A stretch of DNA of 8,768 nucleotides from Pseudomonadota bacterium (GCA_009843005.1 VYEH01000329.1:1-8768), one strand, 5' to 3'; shown: positions 1 through 6,429, numbered from the stretch's first letter. Made by a program: numbers and translations. The notes: generated by a model from the letters alone, not told the origin.

Positions 1-183
1 CTCGGCCAGCGCCCGGGTTTCGGAGACGATGCCGTCGATCTCGTCCTGTGCGGCCTGCGCCTGCTGAATCCGGAGACCCTCGGCTTCGATCAGCCGATCC
101 ACTCCCTGACCCACGGCCGTATTCGCCGCGAGAAACACGCCAAGCGTGCCCAACAGCAGCGCCGCGCTACGTTTCGCTCTCAT
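1..183 (-). CDS. DUF3450-like exported protein, N-terminal part (runs off the left edge)
   Basis: The reverse strand opens with ATG at 183 and stays open for 61 codons to the window edge. A GAGGAGT ribosome binding site lies at 188-194, five bases from the start. The product begins with a basic n-region (MRAKR), a hydrophobic core (AALLLGTLGVFLAA) and a probable signal peptidase site near AVGQ. The mature part is Gln/Ala/Glu-rich and helical (LIEAEGLRIQQAQAAQDEID), probably coiled-coil. A signal peptide followed by a helix with an 'xxQxxIDxIxxET' pattern resembles the start of DUF3450 proteins, which in gammaproteobacteria usually sit beside ExbB/ExbD/TonB-like genes. The family call rests on only about 35 mature residues and is tentative; another periplasmic coiled-coil protein is possible. 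It is transcribed away from the leucine operon. Confidence 0.6.
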   Translation of the reverse strand, partial: MRAKRSAALLLGTLGVFLAANTAVGQGVDRLIEAEGLRIQQAQAAQDEIDGIVSETRALAE

Positions 184-372
184 GCCCACTCCTCAAATCC
201 CTGGGATTCCTACAATGATCTTAGTTTGCTTTCGTGAACGTTATATTGTGCCGCAGACTCGGTATTTCGGGTATTTTTTCTGTCGAAATGCCACTTGTGC
301 GGCTTTCGAGTACCAATACATCGCCTTCCGGTCGCGTGCCCGGTGCCGAAGGATAGCGTAAAAGCGCCGATT

Positions 373-419
373 GTTGCCACAAAAGTTACCTTGATTTGAG
401 GCCAAATCGGGTTGGCAAC
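373..419. repeat. Nested inverted repeat (two-tier hairpin) in the intergenic region
   Basis: The outer arms are GTTGCCA (373-379) and TGGCAAC (413-419), a perfect 7-bp match. Inside lies GATTTG (393-398), loop AGGC, CAAATC (403-408), a perfect 6-bp stem that extends to nine pairs (390-398 with 403-411) if two G-T wobbles are allowed. The extended inner stem and outer arms nearly meet on the right side. No T-run follows on either strand, so it is not a typical intrinsic terminator. It could be a protein-binding site or a structured 5' region of the leftward transcript; the sequence does not decide. Confidence 0.4.
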
Positions 420-461
420 GCCGCCTCGACCAAACATATGCGTTATGGCGGTTAATTGTGG

Positions 462-481
462 ACCGGGAAATCAATTCCGGT
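462..481. promoter_or_regulatory. Candidate operator: 20-bp dyad just upstream of the operon promoter
   Basis: ACCGG at 462-466 is mirrored by CCGGT at 477-481. The next position inward is G-T and the one after is A-T, giving about six Watson-Crick pairs plus a wobble around an AT-rich centre. It ends 11 bases before the -35 hexamer (493), roughly -65 to -46 from the inferred transcription start, where activators such as LysR-type or Lrp proteins often bind. No specific regulator motif is recognised, and the dyad could be coincidental. Confidence 0.3.
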
Positions 482-492
482 GCGGCATCGGA

Positions 493-521
493 TTGACAAT
501 CCGCCGCCATTGCCGGATGAT
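493..521 (+). promoter_or_regulatory. Probable sigma70 promoter of the ilv/leu operon
   Basis: A perfect -35 hexamer TTGACA (493-498) is followed, after exactly 17 bases, by GATGAT (516-521), which matches four of six positions of TATAAT. Transcription would begin at one of the adenines at 526-528, giving a short leader of about 25 bases before the leader-peptide start codon at 552. That is the expected arrangement for an attenuator-controlled biosynthetic operon. The weak -10 makes the exact start uncertain. A second -35-like TTGGCA at 412-417 has only a poor -10 partner. Confidence 0.55.
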
Positions 522-551
522 GCCCAAACTTGAACCTGAACCCTGACTGAG

Positions 552-623
552 ATGAACGAAACGCGCCAGGCCCTGCTCCTTCCCGTGCTGCTTTGCCGCT
601 GCAGGTGCGGGTGTTTGGCGTAA
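552..623 (+). CDS. Leucine-rich leader peptide of the ilv/leu attenuator (23 aa)
   Basis: ATG at 552 opens a 23-codon frame ending in TAA at 621-623. Residues 8-14 read LLLPVLL, from codons CTG CTC CTT CCC GTG CTG CTT (573-593), and a sixth Leu (TTG) is at 615. Six Leu and one Val in 23 residues, directly upstream of a terminator and an ilv/leu operon, is the signature of a regulatory leader peptide whose translation measures charged leucyl-tRNA. The C-terminal third alternates cysteine with Arg/Gly (CRCRCGC), which is unusual; these codons lie largely over the structural arm at 601-611, so the pattern may reflect RNA pairing. The ribosome binding site is weak (only GAG next to the start). 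The product is not expected to act as a protein. Confidence 0.8.
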   Translation: MNETRQALLLPVLLCRCRCGCLA

Positions 624-651
624 CGACGAAAAACTGAACAGGCCCCGCACC
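582..651 (+). promoter_or_regulatory. Attenuator: protector and antiterminator RNA pairings
   Basis: Three competing pairings can be read directly. Protector (1:2): CCCG (582-585) with CGGG (608-611), and CTGC (588-591) with GCAG (601-604). Antiterminator (2:3): GGTGCGGG (604-611) with CCCGCACC (644-651), eight perfect pairs. The terminator (3:4) uses 643-652 and so excludes the antiterminator. Leu codons at 588-593 lie inside or beside arm 1, and those at 573-581 just before it. A ribosome stalled there for lack of leucyl-tRNA would free arm 2 to capture arm 3 and let transcription continue. A ribosome reaching the stop codon at 621 would cover arm 2 and allow termination. This matches the classical trp/leu attenuation logic; the pairings are seen, the mechanism is inferred. 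Confidence 0.8.
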
Positions 652-674
652 CGAAAGGTTGCGGGGTTTTTTTT
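643..674 (+). terminator. Intrinsic terminator of the attenuator, upstream of ilvC
   Basis: CCCCGCA (643-649) pairs with TGCGGGG (660-666). After one C-T mismatch, CC (651-652) pairs with GG (657-658) around a GAAA tetraloop (653-656). Eight consecutive T residues follow (667-674). A GC-rich stem, GNRA-type loop and U-tract make this a strong Rho-independent terminator. It lies between the leader peptide stop (623) and the ilvC ribosome binding site (699-705), with no intervening gene, so it can only act as a regulated stop. Confidence 0.92.
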
Positions 675-712
675 ATCCCGCGGATAGTTGAGGAATCTGA
701 GAGGACGAAGCA

Positions 713-1699
713 ATGCAACTGTTTGAAGAATCGGACGCCCATCCGGAAGCGCTCGGCGGTGAACGAATCGCCGTCCTGGGCTATGGCAGCCAGGGACGCG
801 CCCATGCCCTGAACCTGCGGGATTCGGGCTATGAGGTGGCGGTGGGTTTGCGACCGGAGGGCAAGACCTGGGCCAGGGCGGAAAACGACGGGTTTGCGGT
901 CCGGACCTTTGAACAGGCCACGGAAGGAGCCGGGCTCATCGCCTTCCTTACTCCCGACATGGTCCAGGCCAGGATTTACGAAAATATTCTGCCAAGGATC
1001 CGCGAGAACGCGACGATCCTCTTCGCACACGGTTTCAACATACATTACGCGCGCATCACGCCCCGTGAAGATCTGGACGTGGTCCTGATCGCCCCGAAGG
1101 GTCCCGGCGATCTGGTGAGGCGGCAATACGAGGCCGGCCGCGGCGTACCCTGCCTGATGGCGGTGCACCGGGACGTGACGGGGCGGGCCCAGGCACGAGC
1201 ACTGGCCTACGCAAACGGCCTGGGCGGGACCCGGGGAGGCGTGCTGACGACGACTTTTGCCGAGGAAACCGAGACGGACCTGTTCGGCGAACAGGCCGTG
1301 CTGTGCGGCGGCCTGTCTGAACTCATCGTGCGCGGATTCGAGACGCTCGTTGAAGCCGGCTACCAACCCGAAGTCGCCTATTTCGAGTGCATGCACGAGG
1401 TCAAGCTCATCGTCGATCTGCTCCATGAGGGAGGATTGGCCAAGATGCACGAGTTCGTCAGCGAGACGGCCAAGTACGGCGACCTGACCAGCGGGCCGAA
1501 GGTTGTGGATGACCATACCCAGGAACGGATGCGCAGCGTGCTCGGCGAAATTCAGGACGGGACCTTCGCGCAGAATTGGGTTTCCGAGTACGAATCCGGA
1601 CTGCCTGAGTACAACCGGCTGCTGCAGGAAGACCTGAACAGCCGCATCGAACAGGTCGGCGCCCAGTTGCGGGGGCGCATGGCCTGGCTCAAGGAATGA
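713..1699 (+). CDS. ilvC: Ketol-acid reductoisomerase, class I (acetohydroxyacid isomeroreductase)
   Basis: Cytosolic enzyme that isomerises and reduces 2-acetolactate to 2,3-dihydroxyisovalerate (and 2-aceto-2-hydroxybutyrate for isoleucine), using NAD(P)H and Mg2+. The 328 residues fit the short class I form. The Rossmann motif GYGSQG is at 23-28, HGFN with catalytic His at 106, and PKGPG with Lys129. The C-terminal knotted domain has the metal and catalytic residues D189 and E193 (ETDLFGEQ), E225 and E229 (ECMHE) and S250 (VSET), all present. The start is fixed by GAGAGGA at 699-705, seven bases upstream. The cofactor loop after beta-2 reads GLRPEGKTW: the usual Ser pair is replaced by Gly and Thr, with a Glu nearby, so the NADPH preference is not assured. 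It is the first structural gene after the attenuator, with 122 bases to leuA. From memory the sequence resembles xanthomonad IlvC. Confidence 0.97.
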   Translation: MQLFEESDAHPEALGGERIAVLGYGSQGRAHALNLRDSGYEVAVGLRPEGKTWARAENDGFAVRTFEQATEGAGLIAFLTPDMVQARIYENILPRIRENATILFAHGFNIHYARITPREDLDVVLIAPKGPGDLVRRQYEAGRGVPCLMAVHRDVTGRAQARALAYANGLGGTRGGVLTTTFAEETETDLFGEQAVLCGGLSELIVRGFETLVEAGYQPEVAYFECMHEVKLIVDLLHEGGLAKMHEFVSETAKYGDLTSGPKVVDDHTQERMRSVLGEIQDGTFAQNWVSEYESGLPEYNRLLQEDLNSRIEQVGAQLRGRMAWLKE

Positions 1700-1722
1700 G
1701 GCCGGGACGGTAAGGGTCGGGC

Positions 1723-1771
1723 TGCGGTCCCGTCGACGAACCGGGAACCGCAACCGCCGGTCGCACGACCG
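1723..1771 (+). repeat. Two hairpins in the ilvC-leuA intergenic region
   Basis: The first stem pairs TGCGGTCCCG (1723-1732) with CGGG (1742-1745) and ACCGCA (1747-1752): ten base pairs, with one bulged A at 1746 and a nine-base loop. The second pairs CGGTC (1758-1762) with GACCG (1767-1771) around a GCAC loop. No T-run follows either stem, so full termination is unlikely. Stable stems between operon genes often protect the upstream mRNA from 3' exonucleases or set the relative output of the flanking genes; which applies here is inference. Confidence 0.5.
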
Positions 1772-1792
1772 CAACAGTGGAGCAAGGTAAAG

Positions 1793-1815
1793 TCTGTGAA
1801 CCTCACAGAGGGAGG
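1793..1815 (+). promoter_or_regulatory. Perfect 17-bp dyad abutting the leuA ribosome binding site
   Basis: TCTGTGA (1793-1799), spacer ACC, TCACAGA (1803-1809) is a perfect 7+3+7 inverted repeat. It runs directly into GGGAGG (1810-1815), the leuA Shine-Dalgarno sequence. As RNA the hairpin would sit flush against the ribosome binding site; as DNA it could be an operator. It resembles a CRP half-site pair (TGTGA/TCACA), but the spacer is 3 rather than 6 bases, so it is not a standard CRP site. The strong GGGAGG six bases before GTG 1822 also decides the leuA start. Confidence 0.5.
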
Positions 1816-1821
1816 ATGCAG

Positions 1822-3393
1822 GTGAACGCAATGGATGAAAATCGAGTCGTTATATTCGATACGACGTTGAGAGATGGCGAGCAGGCCCCGGGCTGCAGCA
1901 TGACTCTCAATGAGAAACTTCGCGTTGCCTCCGCACTCCGGGATCTGCGCGTCGACGTGATCGAAGCCGGCTTTCCCGCTGCATCGCCGGGTGATTTCAA
2001 AGCCGTTCGGACCATCGCGAGAACCATCGAGGGTCCGGCCATCTGCGGTCTGGCGCGATGCAATCCGCAGGATATCAAGCGAGTGTGGGATGCGGTGAAG
2101 GATGCGGCCAGTCCGCGAATTCACGTTTTCGTGGCCACCAGCCGGATCCACCGTGAGCACAAGCTGCAAATGGCCAAGGCGGAAATATTGAAGAGCGCGG
2201 TGGAGTCAGTGTCGTATGCCAGGAGCTACTGCGACAACGTCGAGTTTTCTCCCGAGGATGCCTCGCGCACCGAACTGGAATACCTGGCGGAGGTAGTCGA
2301 GGCCGTCATCGAGGCCGGCGCCACCACGGTGAACATTCCCGACACCGTCGGGTATGCGGTACCCGGAGAATTCGCGGAAGTCTTCGAGTATCTCATCGCT
2401 CATGTCCGTGGGATCGAGAACATCCGCCTGAGCGCGCATTGTCACGACGACCTCGGCATGGCCGTCGCCAACAGTCTGGCCGCTGTGCGCGCAGGCGCCC
2501 GCCAGGTGGAGTGCACCATCAACGGCATCGGCGAGCGGGCCGGCAACTGTTCGCTGGAAGAGATCGTGATGGCGATCAAGACGCGCGAGAGCTACTTTGG
2601 TGTGACCACGGGCGTGGACACCACCCGGCTCTATCCGACGAGCCGAATCGTCGCCAATGTCACGGGCATGCATACGCCGCGCAACAAGGCCATCGTCGGC
2701 GAGAACGCCTTCGCCCACGAGGCCGGCATCCACCAGCACGGCATGCTGCGGCACCGGGCCACCTACGAAATCATGCAGCCCGAAGCCGTCGGACTGTCCC
2801 GCTCCAATCTGGTGCTGGGCAAGCACAGCGGCCGCCACGCGTTCCGCGACCGGGTGGAGCAATTGGGGTTTCACCTGGACGATATCGAACTGAATCGTTG
2901 TTTCGAAAAGTTCAAGCGCCTTGCGGACCGCAAGAAACACATGTATGACCGGGACATCGAAGCGATCATCATGAACGTCGACGTCGGCAAGGCGGGGCCG
3001 TGGGTGATCGATGAACTCCAGATCACGGCCGGAACCGGTACCGTGGCTGCCGCCGCGTTGAGCCTGTCCCACCGGGATGGCCGCCGGATTCGCAAGGCAG
3101 CCAAGGGAGACGGACCCGTCGCGGCCGCGTTCGGAGCGCTGGAAGCGGCGACGGGGGTCGAGCTTGAGTTGAAGAACTTCGAAGTGCGGGGCGTCACCAC
3201 CGGCGACGATGCGCAGGGTGAGGTCACGGTGACCGTGGAATATAATCAGCAGAGTTTTCGCGGTCATGCCGTCAGTACGGACATCGTGGAGTCCGCAGCG
3301 ATCGCCTACCTGGAGGTGATCAACCGCATACTGCGGCGCCGGGACACCGACGACCAACGGCCCCGAAGCGCGATCGGTTTTGGCCAGCCCTGA
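1822..3393 (+). CDS. leuA: 2-isopropylmalate synthase
   Basis: First committed step of leucine synthesis: condenses 2-ketoisovalerate with acetyl-CoA to give 2-isopropylmalate. The TIM-barrel HMGL-like domain occupies about residues 8-275. FDTTLRDGEQ carries R17 and D18; the metal ligands are H206 and H208 (SAHCHDD), and N242 lies in GERAGN. A linker with NAFAHEAGIHQHG and GKHSGRHAF follows. The C-terminal LeuA dimer domain (about 395-510, with GDDAQGEVTVTVEYN and STDIVESAAIAYL) is complete, so leucine feedback inhibition is expected. The length of 523 aa equals the E. coli type. GTG 1822 is preferred because GGGAGG lies six bases upstream. ATG 1816 overlaps that site, ATG 1831 (three codons later) is too distant, and the in-frame GTG 1777 has no ribosome binding site. 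It ends 19 bases before ilvE. Confidence 0.96.
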   Translation: MNAMDENRVVIFDTTLRDGEQAPGCSMTLNEKLRVASALRDLRVDVIEAGFPAASPGDFKAVRTIARTIEGPAICGLARCNPQDIKRVWDAVKDAASPRIHVFVATSRIHREHKLQMAKAEILKSAVESVSYARSYCDNVEFSPEDASRTELEYLAEVVEAVIEAGATTVNIPDTVGYAVPGEFAEVFEYLIAHVRGIENIRLSAHCHDDLGMAVANSLAAVRAGARQVECTINGIGERAGNCSLEEIVMAIKTRESYFGVTTGVDTTRLYPTSRIVANVTGMHTPRNKAIVGENAFAHEAGIHQHGMLRHRATYEIMQPEAVGLSRSNLVLGKHSGRHAFRDRVEQLGFHLDDIELNRCFEKFKRLADRKKHMYDRDIEAIIMNVDVGKAGPWVIDELQITAGTGTVAAAALSLSHRDGRRIRKAAKGDGPVAAAFGALEAATGVELELKNFEVRGVTTGDDAQGEVTVTVEYNQQSFRGHAVSTDIVESAAIAYLEVINRILRRRDTDDQRPRSAIGFGQP

Positions 3394-3412
3394 TCCAGCG
3401 AGGAAGTCACCC

Positions 3413-4384
3413 ATGCCCATGCAGCCGAGCAAGTACATCTGGCAGGACGGCCGGATGGTCCGCTGGGAGGACGCAACGGTCCACGTGCTGACCCATGCGC
3501 TGCACTACGGCTCGTCGGTCTTTGAGGGCATCAGGGTCTATCGGGGTCCCAACGGGCCCGTAGGGCTGAGGCTTACCGACCATATCAGCCGGATGTACGA
3601 CTCGGCGAAGATCTACTATCTGGAAATCCCCCACGAGCTTGAGGAACTGGTTGCGGCATGCAAGGACGTGGTGCTCCGCAATGGTCTCCACAACGGCGCC
3701 TACGTACGTCCGCTGGCCTTCCGGGGCTACGGTGAAATGGGGGTTGCCGGCGATCCGGATGCGCCTGCCCAGTGCATCATCGCGGCTTGGGAGTGGGGTT
3801 CGTACCTTGGCGAGGACGGTCTCGACAGCGGCGTAGACGTCTGCATTTCTTCCTGGCAGCGGGCAAGCCCCAACACCATACCCACCATGGCCAAGGCGGG
3901 TGGCAACTACCTGTCCAGCATCCTGGTCACCCTGGAAGCGCGCCGCCTCGGGTTTGCCGAGGGCATCGCACTCAGCAGCGAGGGCTTTGTCAGCGAGGGC
4001 GCGGGCGAGAATCTCTTTCTCGTGAGCAAGGGCAATCTGTACACGCCCCCCCTGTCGGCCTCCATTCTCGGCGGCCTGACACGCGACCTCGTCATGCGGC
4101 TCGCGGAGTCCGTCGGCATGAGCGTCATAGAGCAGAATATCCCCAGGGAGATGCTGTATATCGCCGACGAATTGTTCCTCACCGGTACGGCTGCGGAAAT
4201 TACACCGGTCCGTTCAGTGGATCGAATTACCATCGGCGACGGTCGCAAAGGTCCCGTCACCGCCAGACTTCAGGAGCGTTTCTTCGGCCTGTTCGACGGG
4301 TCCACACCCGATGAGTGGGGCTGGCTGGAGCCGATCGAGCGCGAAGAAGTTCGGCGCATGGATCGCCCTCAGATCGCTGTTTGA
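3413..4384 (+). CDS. ilvE: Branched-chain amino acid aminotransferase
   Basis: PLP enzyme of fold type IV that transfers the amino group of glutamate to ketoisocaproate, ketoisovalerate and keto-methylvalerate, giving Leu, Val and Ile. At 323 aa it is slightly longer than E. coli IlvE, mainly through a charged C-terminal tail after WGWLE. Recognisable blocks are LTHALHYGSSVFEGIR near the N-terminus, the Schiff-base lysine K161 in AKAGGNYLSS, E195 in SEGAGENLF (contacts the pyridine nitrogen), and GTAAEITPV with FFGLF near the C-terminus. ATG 3413 follows GAGGAA (3400-3405) by seven bases and is preferred over ATG 3419 and the upstream in-frame ATG 3380, which overlaps leuA. Placing the transaminase between leuA and leuC lets one transcript supply the final step of the leucine branch. 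Confidence 0.95.
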   Translation: MPMQPSKYIWQDGRMVRWEDATVHVLTHALHYGSSVFEGIRVYRGPNGPVGLRLTDHISRMYDSAKIYYLEIPHELEELVAACKDVVLRNGLHNGAYVRPLAFRGYGEMGVAGDPDAPAQCIIAAWEWGSYLGEDGLDSGVDVCISSWQRASPNTIPTMAKAGGNYLSSILVTLEARRLGFAEGIALSSEGFVSEGAGENLFLVSKGNLYTPPLSASILGGLTRDLVMRLAESVGMSVIEQNIPREMLYIADELFLTGTAAEITPVRSVDRITIGDGRKGPVTARLQERFFGLFDGSTPDEWGWLEPIEREEVRRMDRPQIAV

Positions 4385-4436
4385 CGCCATCGGCTCGCTA
4401 TCAGAAGACTGCAGATCGCCGTTTAAAGAGGAAAGC

Positions 4437-5846
4437 ATGTCCGCCAAGTCATTGTTCGAAAAGGTCTGGGACCGGCATATCGTTGTGCCGGAGTCAGCGG
4501 AGACGCCGGCGATCCTGTACATCGACCTGCATCTAGTGCATGAAGTGACCAGTCCCCAGGCGTTCAGCCTGCTCCGGGATGCCGGTCTGAAGGTTCGTCG
4601 GCCGGACCTCACGCTGTCCACCATGGACCACTCCACTCCCACCATCTCCGTCGGATCGCTGCAGGAACTCAAGGTGGTCAGCGAGCCGGCCGCGTTCCAG
4701 CAGATTCAGCAGATGGAACGCAACTGCGAAGATTTCGGCCTCGAGCTTCGCGGCATGGACAGCGACGAGCGCGGGATCGTCCACGTCATCGGCCCGGAAT
4801 TGGGCGCCACGCAGCCCGGCAAGACGATTGTCTGCGGGGACTCCCACACCAGTACACACGGAGCGCTGGGCGCGCTGGCCTTCGGTATCGGAACCACCGA
4901 GGTGGCCCATGTCCTCGCAACCCAGTGCCTGCTTCAGCGCAAGCCCAGGACCTTTGCCGTCAATCTCCAGGGCAGACTGCCGGCGGGCGTGACGGCCAAG
5001 GACATCATTCTCGCCATCATCGGAAAGATCGGCGTGGACGGCGGAACCGGCCACGCGATCGAGTACCGGGGGTCCGCGGTGGTTTCGCTGTCCATCGAAG
5101 AACGCATGACCATCTGCAACATGGCGATCGAGGGTGGCGCCAGAACCGGTATGTTCGCGCCGGACGACGCGACCTACGAATACCTGGCGGGCCGCCCGCT
5201 TGCGCCGCAGGGCGCGGCCTGGGACGAGGCGCTGAGCCGGTGGCAGACGCTGCCCAGCGACGACGACGCGCAATTCGACAAGGAAGTGTCCATCGACGTT
5301 TCTGCCCTCAAGCCCATGGTCACGTTCGGCACGAATCCGGGCATGGTGATACCGGTGGACGATGTCATCCCCTCCCCCACCCTCTCCGACCCCGGCTTTG
5401 CCAAGGCACTGGACTACATGGCGCTGGAGCCCGGCCGTCCCCTGGCGGGTACGCCCGTCGACGTGGTTTTCATTGGCAGTTGCACCAATTCCCGAATGAG
5501 CGATCTGAGGGCCGCCGCCCGGGTCATGGCCGGGCGGCAGGTAGCCGACGGCGTCCAAATGCTGGTCGTGCCTGGTTCCGCCAGGGTCAAACGCGAGGCG
5601 GAGGCCGAGGGCCTTCCCGAGGTCTTCGAGGCGGCCGGAGCCCAGTGGCGCGAACCCGGCTGTTCCATGTGCCTGGCCATGAACGGCGACTACGTGCCGG
5701 CCGGCAAGCTCGCCGTCAGCACCAGCAATCGAAACTTCGAGGGCCGCCAGGGCAAGGGCGCCCGGACCGTGCTCGCCAGTCCTCTCACTGCGGCAGCCTC
5801 CGCGGTCAGCGGCACGATCAGCGATCCGCGGCCATTGATCGGATAG
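4437..5846 (+). CDS. leuC: 3-isopropylmalate dehydratase, large subunit
   Basis: With LeuD it forms the isopropylmalate isomerase, which converts 2-isopropylmalate to 3-isopropylmalate through dehydration and rehydration on a [4Fe-4S] cluster in the cytosol. The 469 residues match the bacterial LeuC length (about 466). Diagnostic aconitase-family features are VIGPELG, CGDSHTSTHGALGALAFGIGTTEV, and the three cluster cysteines: C349 in GSCTNSR, and C409 and C412 in PGCSMCLAMN. STSNRNFEGRQG follows. The start ATG 4437 has AGAGGA (4427-4432) four bases upstream and the family-typical opening SAKSLFEKVWDRH; the open frame extends upstream into ilvE but without family similarity. It lies 52 bases after ilvE and only four bases before leuD, as expected for subunits made in equal amounts. 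Confidence 0.97.
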   Translation: MSAKSLFEKVWDRHIVVPESAETPAILYIDLHLVHEVTSPQAFSLLRDAGLKVRRPDLTLSTMDHSTPTISVGSLQELKVVSEPAAFQQIQQMERNCEDFGLELRGMDSDERGIVHVIGPELGATQPGKTIVCGDSHTSTHGALGALAFGIGTTEVAHVLATQCLLQRKPRTFAVNLQGRLPAGVTAKDIILAIIGKIGVDGGTGHAIEYRGSAVVSLSIEERMTICNMAIEGGARTGMFAPDDATYEYLAGRPLAPQGAAWDEALSRWQTLPSDDDAQFDKEVSIDVSALKPMVTFGTNPGMVIPVDDVIPSPTLSDPGFAKALDYMALEPGRPLAGTPVDVVFIGSCTNSRMSDLRAAARVMAGRQVADGVQMLVVPGSARVKREAEAEGLPEVFEAAGAQWREPGCSMCLAMNGDYVPAGKLAVSTSNRNFEGRQGKGARTVLASPLTAAASAVSGTISDPRPLIG

Positions 5847-5850
5847 CGGC

Positions 5851-6429
5851 ATGGAACCCATTACCGAAATCAGGTCACGCACGGCCGTACTGCCGTTGGA
5901 CGACGTCGATACGGACCAGATCATTCCAGCGCGATTCCTCAGGACCACCGTACGTGAAGGGCTCGGCGAGAACCTCTTTGCGGACTGGCGCTACAACAGT
6001 GACGGAGAGAAAAACGCGAGCTTTGTCCTGAATCGGCCCGAGGCTCAGGGTGCGCAAATTTTGGTCGCCGGGCGCAATTTCGGTTGCGGTTCCTCCAGGG
6101 AACACGCGCCCTGGGCGTTGCTTGACTTTGGATTCCGCGCCGTCATCAGCACAGAGATCGCGGACATCTTTCGCAACAATTCCCTCAAGAACGGCTTTCT
6201 TCCGGTGGTTGTCGATGCTGGAATTCATGGCTGGCTGCTGGAGAATCCGGGCGTCGAACTGACGCTGGACGTGGAATCCCGGGCCGCGTCGCTTCCCGCC
6301 GGGCGCGTCACGGAGTATCCACTGGAAAGCTTTTCCCGGTATTGCATCCTTAACGGCGTCGACCAGCTCGGCTTCCTGCTGAACCACGCCGGGGACATTT
6401 CGCGGTTCGAGAGCCGCGCCGGCGTTTGA
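5851..6429 (+). CDS. leuD: 3-isopropylmalate dehydratase, small subunit
   Basis: Small swivelling subunit of isopropylmalate isomerase, partner of LeuC. At 192 aa it is close to the usual 190-200. The N-terminal LDDVDTDQIIPARFL segment and GRNFGCGSSREHAPWAL (from residue 74) are the diagnostic substrate-binding blocks, followed by ISTEIADIFRNNSLKNGFLPV. The ribosome binding site is poor (AGCGG), and the start is four bases after the leuC stop, which suggests translational coupling to leuC. Its TGA (6427-6429) overlaps the leuB start. Confidence 0.97.
   Translation: MEPITEIRSRTAVLPLDDVDTDQIIPARFLRTTVREGLGENLFADWRYNSDGEKNASFVLNRPEAQGAQILVAGRNFGCGSSREHAPWALLDFGFRAVISTEIADIFRNNSLKNGFLPVVVDAGIHGWLLENPGVELTLDVESRAASLPAGRVTEYPLESFSRYCILNGVDQLGFLLNHAGDISRFESRAGV

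Larger units (their letters stand above)
184..492. other. Non-coding divergent intergenic region upstream of the ilv/leu operon
   Basis: About 310 bases between the leftward DUF3450-like gene and the operon promoter. It is visibly more AT-rich than the flanking genes. Open frames here on both strands lack ribosome binding sites, have no recognisable protein pattern and overlap one another, so I treat it as non-coding. It contains two inverted repeats, listed separately (373-419 and 462-481), and must carry the promoter of the leftward gene. Confidence 0.6.

Noticed and set aside
240..245. Possible -10 (TATAAC on the minus strand) for the leftward DUF3450-like gene
   Set aside because: Five of six positions match, but no acceptable -35 lies 16-18 bases upstream on that strand. 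TCGACA at 281-286 is too far away.
210..437. 75-codon reverse-strand frame in the intergenic region (and an overlapping 89-codon one, 241-510)
   Set aside because: The composition is unlike the neighbouring genes, there is no Shine-Dalgarno, and two overlapping frames compete; most likely non-coding.
517..546. Short frame ATGATG...TGA (nine codons) just before the leader peptide
   Set aside because: It has no ribosome binding site, overlaps the -10 region and lies upstream of the likely transcription start, so it is probably not transcribed.
1793..1809. CRP binding site (TGTGA...TCACA)
   Set aside because: The half-sites are right but the spacer is 3 bases rather than 6, and the dyad sits on the leuA ribosome binding site rather than upstream of a promoter.
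452..1831. 459-codon reverse-strand open frame across ilvC
   Set aside because: It lies antisense to a clear ilvC and covers the attenuator. Its translation is Arg/Pro/His-rich with no family pattern, as expected for a shadow frame in GC-rich DNA.
2206..3438. 410-codon reverse-strand open frame across leuA, and the 471-codon one across leuC (4533-5948)
   Set aside because: Both are antisense to well-identified genes, lack ribosome binding sites and show biased composition typical of shadow frames.
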